A DNA stretch of 64,000 nt from Bradyrhizobium sp. KBS0727 (GCF_005937885.2 NZ_CP042176.1:3467501-3531500), one strand, 5' to 3'. Shown: positions 1-9,907, counted from the stretch's first letter. A program made the numbers and translations. The notes: generated by a model not told the origin, from the letters alone.

Positions 1-1
1 C

Positions 2-1939
2 AACGGCGGCATCGCGGCCAATGGCGGCAACTTCAATATCGGCGGCAACGTCACGACCGACGGCGTGTTCGTGACCGGCGGCACCGCCCGGTTGAATGTC
101 ACTGGCGGCAACTTCACCGGCATCACGACGCTGGCCAACAATTCGAACAATGCCACCGGCATCGTGGTTGCGGCGACGCGTACGCTGAGCGCGAACACCA
201 TCGCCAACAACGGCGGCTCGACCATCCAGAACAGCGGCATACTGACCGCGACCTCGCTGACCAACGCGGCCGGCGCCACCATTAGCAATGCCGGAACCAT
301 CACGACGACCACGACCGTGAACGACGGCACCATCACCGGCGCCTACACGATGGCGGCGGGCACCCTGAGCGGTATTGGTAATACCCAAAGCCTCACCGTC
401 AATGGCGGGACGTTCGCGCCGGGCAACGGCACCGCAGGGTCCTCGATGACCGTTACCGGAAGCCTGGTGATGCAGGCGGCGGCAACCTACCTGGTGCAGG
501 TCAACCCGACGACGGCGTCGTTCACGAACGTCACTGGTGCGGCCTCGCTCAACGGCGCCACGGTGAGCGCCAATTTCGCCGCCGGCAGCTACATCTCCAA
601 GCGCTACACCATCGTCACGACGGCGAGCGGCGTGACCAGCCGGTTCGGCGCGCTGGTGACCACCGGCCAGCCGGCGAACATGAACTCGTCGCTCAGCTAT
701 GATATCAACAATGCCTATATCGATTTGAAACTGAACTTCGGCTTGCCCGGCGGCACGCTGAGCCAGAACCAGCAGAATGTCGGCGACGCCCTGACCGGGT
801 TCTTCAACCGCACCGGCGGCATCCCAACGGCGTTTGCGTCATTAACGGCGGCACAACTCACCCAGTCGGACGGCGAGTATGCGACCGGCTCGCAGCAGTC
901 GACCTTCAACGCGATGAACCAGTTCCTGGGCCTGATGACCGATCCGTTCGTTGCCGGGCGCGGCGATCCGGTTTCGGCCGGCGGCGGCACGACGGGATAC
1001 GCCGACGAGCAGACACTTGCGTATGCGGCCAAGCGCAATCCGAACGACGCGCTGGCCGCGATCTATCGCAAGGCGCCGGTAGCGGCCGATCCGTTTGCGC
1101 AGCGCTGGAGCGTGTGGGCGGCGGGCTATGGCGGGTCGCAGACCACGAGCGGCAACGCGGTGCAGGGCTCCAGCAACAGCAGCAGCAATCTCTATGGCAC
1201 AGCCGTCGGCGCCGACTACCGGCTGTCGCCGGACACGCTGGCCGGCTTCGCGCTCGCCGGCGGCGGCACCAATTTCAGCGTTGCCAACGGGCTCGGCTCG
1301 GGACGTTCCGATTTATTCCAGGCCGGCGCGTTCATCCGGCACAACATGGGTGCGGCCTATCTCTCCGGCGCGCTGGCCTATGGCTGGCAGGACATCACCA
1401 CCAACCGCACGCTGACGATCGCGGGCATCGACCAGTTGCAGGCGAAGTTCAACGCCAACGCCTGGTCGGGCCGGATCGAGGGCGGCTATCGGTTCGTGAC
1501 GCAGGGGCTAGGCTGGACGCCCTATGCCGCCGGCCAGTTCACCACCTTCGACCTGCCGGCCTATGCCGAGCAGGCGATATCAGGCGCCAATACCTTTGCG
1601 CTGGCCTATGGCGCCAAGAGCGTGACCGCGACGCGCAGCGAACTCGGCCTGCGCACCGACAAGTCATTCGCGATGGAAGACGGCGTGTTCACGCTGCGCG
1701 GCCGCGCGTGGGCGCACGACTACAACCCCGACCGCAACATCGGCGCCACCTTCCAGACGCTGCCGGGCGCGTCCTTTGTCGTCAACGGCGCCAGGCAGGC
1801 GAGCGATGCCGCGCTGCTGACGGCTTCCGCCGAGAAGAAATGGCTGAACGGCTGGTCGGCCGCCGGCACCTTCGAGGGCGAGTTCTCCAGCGTCACCACC
1901 AGCTATGCCGGCAAGGGCGTGGTGCGGTACTCTTGGTAA
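2..1939 (+). CDS. Autotransporter outer-membrane beta-barrel protein, 5' end missing
   Basis: The frame is open from the window edge, so this is the C-terminal part of a larger protein. The first ~230 visible residues are Gly/Asn/Thr-rich and repetitive (NGG, ITT, TIxN), as in the beta-helix passenger of type V autotransporters. The last ~280 residues, from about position 1090, show alternating aromatic/polar strands and end in VVRYSW. A terminal aromatic residue is the usual signal for BAM-dependent barrel insertion. By family knowledge the barrel carries the passenger across the outer membrane, giving a surface adhesin or similar. No protease triad or specific ligand motif is visible, so the passenger's function is unknown. 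The next gene converges on it with a 2-bp gap. Confidence 0.85.
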   Translation, partial: NGGIAANGGNFNIGGNVTTDGVFVTGGTARLNVTGGNFTGITTLANNSNNATGIVVAATRTLSANTIANNGGSTIQNSGILTATSLTNAAGATISNAGTITTTTTVNDGTITGAYTMAAGTLSGIGNTQSLTVNGGTFAPGNGTAGSSMTVTGSLVMQAAATYLVQVNPTTASFTNVTGAASLNGATVSANFAAGSYISKRYTIVTTASGVTSRFGALVTTGQPANMNSSLSYDINNAYIDLKLNFGLPGGTLSQNQQNVGDALTGFFNRTGGIPTAFASLTAAQLTQSDGEYATGSQQSTFNAMNQFLGLMTDPFVAGRGDPVSAGGGTTGYADEQTLAYAAKRNPNDALAAIYRKAPVAADPFAQRWSVWAAGYGGSQTTSGNAVQGSSNSSSNLYGTAVGADYRLSPDTLAGFALAGGGTNFSVANGLGSGRSDLFQAGAFIRHNMGAAYLSGALAYGWQDITTNRTLTIAGIDQLQAKFNANAWSGRIEGGYRFVTQGLGWTPYAAGQFTTFDLPAYAEQAISGANTFALAYGAKSVTATRSELGLRTDKSFAMEDGVFTLRGRAWAHDYNPDRNIGATFQTLPGASFVVNGARQASDAALLTASAEKKWLNGWSAAGTFEGEFSSVTTSYAGKGVVRYSW

Positions 1940-1941
1940 GT

Positions 1942-3234
1942 TCAGCTCGCCCGCCTGATGTCTTCGCGGATCGTCCGTGCCGCCCAGACGAACAGCAGCG
2001 CGCCGACTGACGTCGTGATCGCGGCCGACAGCAGCGAATAGCGTACGGCGTTGGCGCCGTAATCGTTCTTCAACGCGTCATTGATGATGCCGACGGCGAG
2101 GGGGCCGACGCCTTGGCCGAAGCAGGTCGCGGTCAGGGCGATGATGGCGGACGCCAGCGCCCGCATGCTCGGCCTCGCCACGGTCTGCGCGATCGCAAAG
2201 ATCGGGCCGAGATGAAAGCCGACCAGGAACGAGGTCAGCGACAGCGCCGCGACCATGGTCGTAAAATCCTGCGTCAGCATGCAGACGGCAAAGACCGGGC
2301 CTGCCAGGAACGATGTGATCGCCGGCGCCCACAACTTCCAGCGATCGTCGTGCTGGCTGATCCGCGCTACCACCAGCCCGCCCACCAGCGTGCCGGCCAT
2401 CCCGGCCAGCCCCTTGAAGGTGCCGGCATAGGTGCCGATCTCGGCGCTGGACAGATGATGCACCCGCGCCAGAAACGGCGGGATCCAGGCTGCTGTGGCG
2501 TAGTTGGTGTAGGTGGTGAGGCAGAAGCCGATCAGCACGATCACAAAACTCTGCTGCGAGGCGAGGAAACCAAGCGTCGGCCCGAGCGGCTCCGGAGTGA
2601 AGGTCTCCGCCATCGCGCCGCGCTTCGGCTCTGATATCGTCAGCCACAGCACGGCGGCGAGCGCGATGCCGGGCAGGCCGGCGGTGAAGAACGCCATGCG
2701 CCAGCCATAGTACTGGTTGACGTAGCCGCCGATGAAATAGCCGAGGAAGATGCCGAGATAGGTGCCGATGGCGAAGATACCGAGCGCGCGCGGCCGCTCG
2801 TTCTTGGCGAAGAGATCGGCGATCAGCGACTGCGAGGCGGGACTAGAGGCGGATTCGCCGATGCCGACGCCAATTCTCGCCAGTGCCAGGCTGGTGACGC
2901 TGGTCGCCATGCCGCACAGGAACGTCATCGCGCTCCAGAACGCGAACGCTGCGGCGACGATGTTGCGGCGGTTGACACGATCGGCGACGCGCGCGATCGG
3001 AATCCCGACCAGCGAATAGAACAGCACGAAGCCGAAGCCCGCGAGCAGGCCCATCATGGTGTCGCTGAGCGCAAACTCCTTTTTGATCGGCTCGATCAGG
3101 ACGTTGAAGATGGTTCGGTCGAGGAAGTTCAGCGCATAGACGATCGTCAGGATGCCAAGCACGTAGTACCGGCGTATCGAGGGTTTGGCGGCGGCATTGA
3201 CCTCTGCGGCTACCCGCGGCGCGAAATCGACCAT
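1942..3234 (-). CDS. MFS transporter (spinster-like)
   Basis: 430 residues with about 12 hydrophobic segments, the usual size for a major facilitator. The first membrane segment contains LNFLDRTIFNVLIEPIKKEF, typical of the spinster-like branch. The conserved loop between segments 2 and 3 reads GIPIARVADRVNRR, a variant of the family's G-x-x-x-D-R-x-G-R-R motif. The ATG is preceded by a good ribosome site (GGGGGA about 5 nt upstream). It starts 42 bp after the Rieske oxygenase gene on the same strand, so the two are probably co-transcribed. I infer uptake or export of the oxygenase substrate or product. The substrate cannot be read from the sequence. Confidence 0.88.
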   Translation of the reverse strand: MVDFAPRVAAEVNAAAKPSIRRYYVLGILTIVYALNFLDRTIFNVLIEPIKKEFALSDTMMGLLAGFGFVLFYSLVGIPIARVADRVNRRNIVAAAFAFWSAMTFLCGMATSVTSLALARIGVGIGESASSPASQSLIADLFAKNERPRALGIFAIGTYLGIFLGYFIGGYVNQYYGWRMAFFTAGLPGIALAAVLWLTISEPKRGAMAETFTPEPLGPTLGFLASQQSFVIVLIGFCLTTYTNYATAAWIPPFLARVHHLSSAEIGTYAGTFKGLAGMAGTLVGGLVVARISQHDDRWKLWAPAITSFLAGPVFAVCMLTQDFTTMVAALSLTSFLVGFHLGPIFAIAQTVARPSMRALASAIIALTATCFGQGVGPLAVGIINDALKNDYGANAVRYSLLSAAITTSVGALLFVWAARTIREDIRRAS

Positions 3235-3276
3235 GGTTTCCCCCTTGGACTATCTTTTTTGGCTGATTCGATCCCG

Positions 3277-4467
3277 TCACGCCTCGCGAATGAAATTTCC
3301 CGCCTCGAATTCAACCAAGGCGGCCTCGGGATCGAACGTGACCCCGACGGGATCGCGGCCGGCTTCGATGGCCGCGAGCTGATCGCCCAGCATGCGGCGG
3401 ATCATCAGGATGCCGCGGTCGCTCTGGCCGAAATGCTCTTCCGAATGCAGCGTCACCGGCCCCTGGCCGACCTGCGCCTCATAGTCGCCGGGGAATTGCT
3501 GGTGTTCCTGTTCGGTCATGTCCCACCAGAACTTGCCGTTGAACTTTGAGCGCATCCGGCCGATTTCGCCCGACTGCTTGACCCGGCCGGCGACATAAAT
3601 GCGAAACGAGGTGTCGTCGATCGGCAGGGTCCAGCCGATCGATTCGACGCGGGCAAATTGCGCCACCCGCGGATTGGGCACCACGCGCAGCGTGGGGAGG
3701 GCGGCTTCGGTCACCCGGTAGAAAACCTTGCCGTCGTCCTGATGCCGGATCGACCGCACGGTGATGCCGCGCGGCGAGGTCTCGAACTTCACCTCCGGCA
3801 TCGAGGCCATCATGTTGGTGAACTGCGGGCCCGAGAACGACCCGTGCAGCACAGGCACATGGTAGGGATCGACCACGTTCTCGAAATGCTGCAGCCAGTT
3901 GCAGGGAATGACGGCCGGACCGCCGCCGCCGATCGAGGAATCATCGGCCTCGACGAACTCGCCGTCGTCCATGTTCTCCAGGCATTCGTAGCGCGGCAGC
4001 ACCGGTTTTTTCTCGGATGGTCCGAGATAGGCGAAGATCAGGCCGTAGCGCTCCTGAACCGGGTACCAGGGCTGGCGCACCTTGTCCTTGAACTGGCCGC
4101 CTTCGGGTTCGCAGGGCTGTTCGAGGCAATGGCCTTCGGTGTCGAATTTCCAGCCATGGTAGCAGCAGCGGATGCCGTCTTCCTCGACCTTGCCGTAATA
4201 GAGCGTGGTGCCGCGGTGGCAGCAGCGGGCGTGCAGCAGGCCGACCCGGGCGTGCTTGTCGCGGAAAAGCACCAGATCCTCAGCCAGGACGCGCACTTTT
4301 CTGGGGATGTCGGTGGCGTCGGTGACGAGGCCGACAGGGTGCCAGTAGCGCCGCAGCAGTTCGCCCATCGGCGTGCCGCGGCCGACCGATGTCAGTTCGG
4401 TCCGGGTCGTGGACGGCTTCATGGCGTAGCCGGTCCCGAGATCGCGATCCCGCTGGGTAATGTTCAT
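3277..4467 (-). CDS. Rieske-type aromatic ring-hydroxylating oxygenase, alpha subunit
   Basis: 396 residues. The N-terminal Rieske domain has all four [2Fe-2S] ligands: Cys82 and His84 (RCCHRG) and Cys101 and His104 (CCYHGW). The catalytic domain carries the mononuclear iron motif D-x2-H-x4-H in VVDPYHVPVLHGSF. Such enzymes use a separate reductase to add oxygen to, or O-demethylate, aromatic substrates. The length and layout are like phthalate 4,5-dioxygenase and vanillate O-demethylase oxygenases. No reductase or ferredoxin gene is adjacent, so electrons must come from elsewhere. The ATG has a strong GGGAGG ribosome site. The gene is divergent from a MarR regulator, and their shared region holds direct repeats and a palindrome. 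The substrate is unknown. Confidence 0.9.
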   Translation of the reverse strand: MNITQRDRDLGTGYAMKPSTTRTELTSVGRGTPMGELLRRYWHPVGLVTDATDIPRKVRVLAEDLVLFRDKHARVGLLHARCCHRGTTLYYGKVEEDGIRCCYHGWKFDTEGHCLEQPCEPEGGQFKDKVRQPWYPVQERYGLIFAYLGPSEKKPVLPRYECLENMDDGEFVEADDSSIGGGGPAVIPCNWLQHFENVVDPYHVPVLHGSFSGPQFTNMMASMPEVKFETSPRGITVRSIRHQDDGKVFYRVTEAALPTLRVVPNPRVAQFARVESIGWTLPIDDTSFRIYVAGRVKQSGEIGRMRSKFNGKFWWDMTEQEHQQFPGDYEAQVGQGPVTLHSEEHFGQSDRGILMIRRMLGDQLAAIEAGRDPVGVTFDPEAALVEFEAGNFIREA

Positions 4468-4512
4468 GCGTTTCCTCCCGCCGCGGCTTTGGTGCCGCGG
4501 TCGTGTGACGAT

Positions 4513-4568
4513 TGATCCACGTCAAATCTGATCCAAGTCAAATCGAGATCGATGACATTGTCAACGAT
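4513..4568. promoter_or_regulatory. Probable MarR operator region: tandem direct repeat plus 21-bp palindrome
   Basis: Between the divergent oxygenase and MarR genes lie two adjacent 16-bp copies differing at one base: TGATCCACGTCAAATC (4513-4528) and TGATCCAAGTCAAATC (4529-4544). They are followed by a palindrome at 4548-4568 with arms ATCG-N-TGACA and TGTCA-N-CGAT around T4558. Only the centre and one symmetric pair fail to match. MarR dimers normally bind palindromes of about this size near their own promoter. That this regulator binds here is inference. Confidence 0.6.
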
Positions 4569-4626
4569 ATCGTGGTAGGCTTCGGTTTCCTTGGCAGGGG
4601 CTCGCTTTGTTGGCAGAGATTGGGTC

Positions 4627-5139
4627 ATGAGCCAGAAAGCCATGAAACAGATGCCGCCGCCCGCGGCTGAAACCGCCGAGGCGTTGGCGCCGATCACCGC
4701 GATGACGTCGTCGCGGCTGATGGTGCTGGCCAATTTGCTCAAGCGCGGGGCGATCCTGCGCTACAAGCGGCTGGCGGGGCTGTCTTCGGTCGAGTTCGGC
4801 CTGGTGGCCTCGCTCGGACGGCATCCGCCGATGAGCGTGGCCCGGTTGGCCGAGGCCGTCGGCATGGACAAGGGCCAGATCAGCCGGGCATTGGCCGAGC
4901 TGGTGTCGCGCAAGCTGGTCGCCAAGGCCGACAACCCCCGGGACTTCAGGGAGACGCTGGTTTGCCTGACCAAGGCCGGGCTCGCCGCCCATGATGTCAT
5001 CGTGGCGGGCGCGCAGGAGCGTAACCGGCGGCTGCTGGAACAGCTCAGCAAGGAGGAACTGGAAGCGTTGCTTGGGCAGATCGATCGCCTGACCGCGACC
5101 GCTGCCCAAATGCTCGCCGCCGAGAAGGATTTGAGCTGA
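4627..5139 (+). CDS. MarR-family transcriptional regulator
   Basis: 170 residues from the ATG at 4627. An in-frame TTG at 4591 would add 12 residues but looks less likely. The central part is a winged helix: GLSSVEFGLVASL, then MSVARLAEAVGMDKGQISRA as the recognition helix-turn-helix, then a wing with DNPRDFRETLVCLTKAG. Helical segments on both sides fit MarR dimerisation. Family members are usually repressors released by phenolic or aromatic ligands. The divergent neighbours are a ring-hydroxylating oxygenase and a transporter, so aromatic-compound sensing is a reasonable inference. The ligand is not known. Confidence 0.88.
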   Translation: MSQKAMKQMPPPAAETAEALAPITAMTSSRLMVLANLLKRGAILRYKRLAGLSSVEFGLVASLGRHPPMSVARLAEAVGMDKGQISRALAELVSRKLVAKADNPRDFRETLVCLTKAGLAAHDVIVAGAQERNRRLLEQLSKEELEALLGQIDRLTATAAQMLAAEKDLS

Positions 5140-5355
5140 CGCCGGGCCCGCATTCCGTGCACCTGAGGATGCTCCCGCGTGCAGGTTGGTGGCGGCGGAA
5201 CATGCCACTTTTTCAGGGCATCCCGGCGCCGGATCGGCCCATGAGAGCGTCAAGATAGCTTGTCTTGCGCCCTCTGTTGCGCTGCGCTAAGCCTCAAGAA
5301 TAATTCCAATCAGCGAATCTGCGGCCGTCCGAAACCGCAGGAAAAGGCACCGCCG

Positions 5356-5721
5356 ATGAACGGCATCCTGCAGAATTACCTTCCTCTTGTGGTGTTTATC
5401 GGGGTGGCGGCCATCATCGGTCTGGTACTGCTGATTGCCCCGTTCATCGTCGCGTTCCAGCAGCCGGATCCGGAAAAGCTTTCCGCCTATGAATGCGGAT
5501 TCAACGCTTTTGACGACGCCCGCATGAAGTTCGACGTCCGCTTCTACCTGGTCGCGATTCTTTTCATCATCTTCGACCTCGAAGTGGCATTCCTGTTCCC
5601 GTGGGCGGTGGCGTTCGGCAAGCTCGGCGCCACCGGATTCTGGTCGATGATGGTGTTCTTGGCCGTGCTGACGGTCGGCTTTGCCTATGAATGGAAGAAA
5701 GGCGCGCTCGAATGGGATTGA
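5356..5721 (+). CDS. nuoA: NADH-quinone oxidoreductase subunit A
   Basis: 121 residues with three membrane helices. It carries the NuoA signatures [12 protein letters not shown] and [26 protein letters not shown]. NuoA is a membrane-arm subunit near the quinone site of complex I. The chosen ATG follows AGGAAAAGG at about 10 nt; an upstream in-frame start would add an unconserved extension. It is the first gene of the nuo operon. The 216 bp before it hold no gene and should contain the operon promoter, which I could not place with confidence. The stop codon lies inside the start of nuoB (10-bp overlap). Confidence 0.96.
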   Translation: MNGILQNYLPLVVFIGVAAIIGLVLLIAPFIVAFQQPDPEKLSAYECGFNAFDDARMKFDVRFYLVAILFIIFDLEVAFLFPWAVAFGKLGATGFWSMMVFLAVLTVGFAYEWKKGALEWD

Positions 5722-6305
5722 GCCCGACAGTAACTTCAGCGTCTTCGCCGGCGCTCGCGCCGGCGCCGAAGGGCATTCTCGACCCCGCCACCGGCCGGCC
5801 GGTCGGCGCCAACGATCCGTATTTCCTCGAGGTCAACCACGAGCTCTCGGACAAGGGCTTCTTCGTCGCGGCCGCCGACGACCTGATCACCTGGGCGCGC
5901 ACCGGCTCGCTGATGTGGATGACCTTTGGTCTCGCGTGTTGCGCGGTCGAGATGATGCAGGTCTCGATGCCGCGCTACGACGTCGAGCGCTTCGGATTCG
6001 CGCCGCGCGCCTCGCCGCGGCAGTCCGACGTGATGATCGTCGCGGGCACCCTGACCAACAAGATGGCGCCGGCGCTGCGCAAGGTCTACGACCAGATGCC
6101 CGAGCCGCGCTACGTGATCTCGATGGGGTCGTGCGCCAATGGCGGCGGCTACTATCACTATTCCTATTCGGTCGTGCGCGGCTGCGACCGTATCGTGCCG
6201 GTCGACATCTACGTGCCCGGCTGCCCGCCGACGGCGGAAGCGCTGCTGTACGGCATATTGCTGCTGCAGAAGAAGATCCGGCGCATCGGGACCATCGAAC
6301 GCTAA
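5712..6305 (+). CDS. nuoB: NADH-quinone oxidoreductase subunit B
   Basis: 197 residues. Ligands for the terminal 4Fe-4S cluster N2 are all present: Cys76-Cys77 ([10 protein letters not shown]), Cys141 ([10 protein letters not shown]) and Cys171 ([10 protein letters not shown]). N2 passes electrons to ubiquinone at the NuoB/NuoD interface. The start MGLSPT at 5712 is preferred over the in-frame ATG at 5691, because MGLSPT is the start I remember for related NuoB proteins and the longer form would overlap nuoA by 31 bp. The variable N-terminal stretch is rich in Ala, Pro and Ser. Confidence 0.96.
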   Translation: MGLSPTVTSASSPALAPAPKGILDPATGRPVGANDPYFLEVNHELSDKGFFVAAADDLITWARTGSLMWMTFGLACCAVEMMQVSMPRYDVERFGFAPRASPRQSDVMIVAGTLTNKMAPALRKVYDQMPEPRYVISMGSCANGGGYYHYSYSVVRGCDRIVPVDIYVPGCPPTAEALLYGILLLQKKIRRIGTIER

Positions 6306-6317
6306 GGTTTTAAGCTA

Positions 6318-6929
6318 ATGGACGACGGCAAGCTCGACGCCTTGGGGCAGACGATTGTTAGCGCGCTTCCGGGTGCCGCCAGTGCCCATTCGGTCGCGTT
6401 CAACCAGCTCACCGTCACGGTGGATGCGGGCAAGATCGTCGACGTGATGAAATTCCTGCGTGACGATCCGAACTGCCGCTTCGTCAACTTCACCGACGTC
6501 ACGGCGGTCGACTATCCCGGTCGCGAAAAGCGCTTCGACGTGGTCTATCATTTGCTGTCGCCGACGCTGAACACGCGCATCCGCCTGCGTGCGGAAGCCG
6601 ACGAGACCACGCAGGTGCCGTCGATCATCGGGGTATTCCCGGGCGCCGACTGGTTCGAGCGCGAGTGCTACGACCTCTACGGCGTGATCTTCACCGGCCA
6701 TCCGGATATGCGGCGCCTGCTGACCGACTACGGCTTCGACGGCCATCCGCTGCGCAAGGACTTTCCGCTCACCGGTTTCGTCGAGGTCCGCTACGACGAC
6801 CAGGAGAAGCGGGTGCTCTACGAGCCGGTCCGCCTCAGCCAGGAATTCCGCAAATTCGATTTCCTCTCGCCATGGGAAGGCGCGGACTATCCGCTGCCGG
6901 GCGACGAGAAGGCTGAGCCGAAGGCCTGA
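6318..6929 (+). CDS. nuoC: NADH-quinone oxidoreductase subunit C
   Basis: 203 residues matching the 30-kDa subunit of complex I. It includes the family signature region around residues 112-145 ([20 protein letters not shown], then [19 protein letters not shown]). NuoC is a hydrophilic peripheral-arm protein contacting NuoB and NuoD. It is separate from NuoD here, unlike the fused NuoCD of E. coli. It lies 12 bp after nuoB and 2 bp before nuoD. Confidence 0.96.
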   Translation: MDDGKLDALGQTIVSALPGAASAHSVAFNQLTVTVDAGKIVDVMKFLRDDPNCRFVNFTDVTAVDYPGREKRFDVVYHLLSPTLNTRIRLRAEADETTQVPSIIGVFPGADWFERECYDLYGVIFTGHPDMRRLLTDYGFDGHPLRKDFPLTGFVEVRYDDQEKRVLYEPVRLSQEFRKFDFLSPWEGADYPLPGDEKAEPKA

Positions 6930-6931
6930 CC

Positions 6932-8122
6932 ATGAACGAGCAAAATCTCCGCAACTTTACCATCAACTTTGGTCCGCAGCATCCGGCGGCTCACGGCGTT
7001 CTGCGGCTTGTCCTTGAACTGGACGGCGAAGTTGTCGAGCGCGTCGATCCGCATATCGGGCTCTTGCACCGTGGCACCGAAAAGCTGATCGAGCAGAAGA
7101 CCTATCTGCAGGCGATCCCGTATTTCGACCGGCTCGATTACGTCGCGCCGATGAACCAGGAGCACGCGTTCTGCCTCGCGGCGGAAAAGCTGCTCGGCAT
7201 CACCGTGCCGCGCCGCGGCCAGTTGATCCGCGTGCTCTATTGCGAGATCGGCCGCATCCTGTCGCATCTGCTCAACGTCACCACGCAGGCAATGGACGTC
7301 GGCGCGCTGACCCCGCCGCTGTGGGGCTTTGAAGAGCGCGAAAAGCTGATGGTGTTCTACGAGCGCGCCTCGGGCTCGCGCATGCATGCGGCCTATTTCC
7401 GCCTCGGCGGCGTGCACCAGGACCTGCCGCCGAAGCTGATCGACGATATCGATGCCTGGTGCGATCCGTTCCTGCAGGTCGTCGCCGACCTCGAAACGCT
7501 GCTGACCGGCAACCGCATCTTCAAGCAGCGCAACGTCGACATCGGCGTGGTGTCGCTGAAACAGGCGTGGGAGTGGGGCTTCTCCGGCGTGATGGTGCGC
7601 GGCTCGGGCGCGGCCTGGGACCTGCGCAAGTCGCAGCCCTACGAATGCTACGCCGAAATGGATTTCGACATTCCGATCGGCAAGAACGGCGATTGCTACG
7701 ACCGCTACTGCATCCGCATGGAAGAGATGCGGCAGTCGGTGCGGATCATGAAGCAGTGCATCCAGAAACTGCGCGCGCCGGACGGGCAGGGGCCGGTCGT
7801 CGTCGAGGACAGCAAGGTCGCGCCGCCGCGCCGTGGCGAGATGAAGCGCTCGATGGAAGCGCTGATCCATCACTTCAAGCTCTACACCGAAGGCGTTCAC
7901 GTGCCGGCCGGCGAAATCTACGCCGCGGTCGAGGCGCCGAAGGGCGAATTCGGCGTCTATCTGGTCGCCGACGGCACCAACAAGCCCTACAAGTGCAAGA
8001 TCCGCGCGCCGGGCTTTGCCCATCTGCAGGCGATGGATTTCATCTGCAGGGGCCATCTGCTGGCCGACGTTTCGGCCATCCTCGGCTCGCTCGATATCGT
8101 GTTCGGAGAGGTCGATCGGTGA
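6932..8122 (+). CDS. nuoD: NADH-quinone oxidoreductase subunit D
   Basis: 396 residues, the 49-kDa quinone-site subunit. The N-terminus has [20 protein letters not shown] and [14 protein letters not shown], both strongly conserved and lining the quinone cavity. The C-terminus has [20 protein letters not shown] and ends in VFGEVDR. The length is normal for alphaproteobacteria. The stop codon overlaps the GTG start of the following methyltransferase gene (GTGA), so translation of the two is probably coupled. Confidence 0.96.
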   Translation: MNEQNLRNFTINFGPQHPAAHGVLRLVLELDGEVVERVDPHIGLLHRGTEKLIEQKTYLQAIPYFDRLDYVAPMNQEHAFCLAAEKLLGITVPRRGQLIRVLYCEIGRILSHLLNVTTQAMDVGALTPPLWGFEEREKLMVFYERASGSRMHAAYFRLGGVHQDLPPKLIDDIDAWCDPFLQVVADLETLLTGNRIFKQRNVDIGVVSLKQAWEWGFSGVMVRGSGAAWDLRKSQPYECYAEMDFDIPIGKNGDCYDRYCIRMEEMRQSVRIMKQCIQKLRAPDGQGPVVVEDSKVAPPRRGEMKRSMEALIHHFKLYTEGVHVPAGEIYAAVEAPKGEFGVYLVADGTNKPYKCKIRAPGFAHLQAMDFICRGHLLADVSAILGSLDIVFGEVDR

Positions 8123-9081
8123 CGGCGCAGGCGCCCATCCAGTTTGACCGGGCTTCGGGCGTGCTCGAGGGCGCGAACGCATGGGAGCGTTTGGCCGCGG
8201 CCGCGCTGACGCTGGGCTCGAAGGTGGGCGCGAATTTCTCGCATCGCGGCTACAATCTCTGCGCCAATCTCTTGCGCAAGGGGCTCACCGAGCGCGGCAT
8301 CCAGGTCAGGCTCAACCCCGATGCCGTGTTCGAGTTTCCCTACGGCGACGGCTACTGGAGCAAGCTGCTCAACCGCACCTTCAGCTACGAGGACGAACTC
8401 GAACTACTGTTCAGGGATTCCGCCGATATCGATTACACGCTGCTCGATTGCGGCGCCAATTACGGTTACTGGTCGGTCTTGGTCACGAGCAAGCCGTTCG
8501 GCTCGCGCAAGGCGATCGCGATCGAACCGTCGGGGCAGAATTTCCCGAAGCTCGCGAACAACGCCCGGATCAACGGCAATCGTTTCGAAGCCATGAAATG
8601 CGCGATCGGGTCCGCGCGCGGCACCGCGCGTCTGTCGGGCACCAAGCATGAGGCGTTCAGCATCGCCGGCGATCAGTCGGACGGCGAGGAAGTGCCTGTC
8701 CTCGCGCTCGACAACCTGCTGGACGACGGCAAGGTCGCCGTTGGCGGCAAATTCCTGATCAAGCTCGACGTCGAGGGTGTCGAGATCGAGGCCATGAAGG
8801 GCGGCGCCCGGCTGATGCAGGGTGACAGCGTCCTGTTGTGCGAGGAGCATGGCAACGATCCGCAGCATACCGTGTCGCGCTACATCCTCGAACAGACCCC
8901 GCTGAAGCTGATCGTCTACGATCCGCACAGCAATCGCCTTGAAACCGTGACCGATCTTTCGATCCTTGATCGCATCAAGGTTTCATCCCACGTCGGCTAT
9001 AACGTGTTCGGCACCGCAAGCGCATTCTGGCTCGACCGGATCAATGCGCTCAATGCGAAAGCCGCGCGCCGCGCGCAATGA
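8119..9081 (+). CDS. FkbM-family methyltransferase inside the nuo operon
   Basis: 320 residues from a GTG overlapping the nuoD stop by 4 bp. A SAM-binding Rossmann fold is visible: motif [12 protein letters not shown] near residue 112, an acidic strand [14 protein letters not shown], and the FkbM hallmark [16 protein letters not shown] near residue 215. FkbM enzymes are typically O-methyltransferases of sugars or natural products. No sugar or secondary-metabolite genes are nearby, only complex I genes. The tight overlap makes it a true member of the nuo transcript. Its target is unknown. A role in complex I assembly or modification is speculative. nuoE follows after 11 bp. Confidence 0.85.
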   Translation: MTAQAPIQFDRASGVLEGANAWERLAAAALTLGSKVGANFSHRGYNLCANLLRKGLTERGIQVRLNPDAVFEFPYGDGYWSKLLNRTFSYEDELELLFRDSADIDYTLLDCGANYGYWSVLVTSKPFGSRKAIAIEPSGQNFPKLANNARINGNRFEAMKCAIGSARGTARLSGTKHEAFSIAGDQSDGEEVPVLALDNLLDDGKVAVGGKFLIKLDVEGVEIEAMKGGARLMQGDSVLLCEEHGNDPQHTVSRYILEQTPLKLIVYDPHSNRLETVTDLSILDRIKVSSHVGYNVFGTASAFWLDRINALNAKAARRAQ

Positions 9082-9092
9082 GAGACTGAACG

Positions 9093-9704
9093 ATGTCCGT
9101 CCGCCGCCTCGCACCGAAGGAATTGCAGCCCACGAGTTTCACGTTCTCGGACGAGAACCTCGCCTGGGCGAAAGCACAGATCGCCAAATATCCGCCCGGG
9201 CGCCAGGCCTCGGCGGTGATCGCGATCCTGTGGCGGGTGCAGGAACAGCACGAGGGCTGGGTTTCGGAAGCGGCAATCCGCGCCGTCGCCGACCTGCTCG
9301 ACATGCCCCACATCCGTGTGCTGGAAGTGGCGACCTTCTACACGATGTTCCAGCTGCAGCCGGTCGGCAAGAAAGCCCACGTCCAGGTGTGCGGTACCAC
9401 GCCGTGCCGCCTGCGCGGCGCCGCCGACATCATCGAGGTGTGCCAGAGCCGCATCCACCACGATCCCTTCGAACTGTCGAAGGACGGCAATTTCAGCTGG
9501 GAAGAGGTCGAGTGCCTCGGCGCCTGCGTGAACGCGCCGATGGTGCTGATCTGGAAGGACACCTACGAGGACCTGACCAAGGAAAATTTTGGCAAGGTGC
9601 TTGATGGTTTCGCTTCCGGTAATCCGCCGAAGCCGGGCCCGCAGATCGACCGCCAGTTCTCCGCGCCGGTGGGCGGCCCGACGACGCTGAAAGAATCCAC
9701 ATGA
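9093..9704 (+). CDS. nuoE: NADH-quinone oxidoreductase subunit E
   Basis: 203 residues, the 24-kDa thioredoxin-fold subunit. The [2Fe-2S] N1a ligands are present: Cys100 and Cys105 ([13 protein letters not shown]), Cys141 and Cys145 ([10 protein letters not shown]). The N-terminal helical part ([26 protein letters not shown]) is standard. The last ~30 residues are Pro/Gly-rich, as in many alphaproteobacterial NuoE. It belongs to the NADH-oxidising module with NuoF and NuoG. Confidence 0.96.
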   Translation: MSVRRLAPKELQPTSFTFSDENLAWAKAQIAKYPPGRQASAVIAILWRVQEQHEGWVSEAAIRAVADLLDMPHIRVLEVATFYTMFQLQPVGKKAHVQVCGTTPCRLRGAADIIEVCQSRIHHDPFELSKDGNFSWEEVECLGACVNAPMVLIWKDTYEDLTKENFGKVLDGFASGNPPKPGPQIDRQFSAPVGGPTTLKEST

Positions 9705-9907
9705 CGCGCGACGGCACATTGTCCGCACGGAAGGGCAGCGCGATGAAGAACTGGCGCTATATCGGCCTGCACGCGGTGGCGGCGGCGACGTTCATTTTTC
9801 TGCTGCAGCGTTACGCGTTGAGCGCGACGCTGGAATCCAGTCTGCTGTGGGCGCTGACCTTCGGCGGCTGCGCCGCGGGTCTCGCTTACTCACAGTCCAA
9901 TCGTTGA
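9701..9907 (+). CDS. Small membrane protein between nuoE and nuoF
   Basis: 68 residues if translation starts at the ATG overlapping the nuoE stop (ATGA). It is 54 residues if it starts at the ATG at 9743, which has a better ribosome site (GGAAGGG) and begins [12 protein letters not shown]. Two hydrophobic stretches are visible, roughly [12 protein letters not shown] and [18 protein letters not shown], so a two-pass inner-membrane protein is likely. I do not recognise a family. Its position suggests co-expression with complex I, perhaps as an accessory or assembly factor, but nothing in the sequence shows a function. Confidence 0.65.
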   Translation: MTRDGTLSARKGSAMKNWRYIGLHAVAAATFIFLLQRYALSATLESSLLWALTFGGCAAGLAYSQSNR

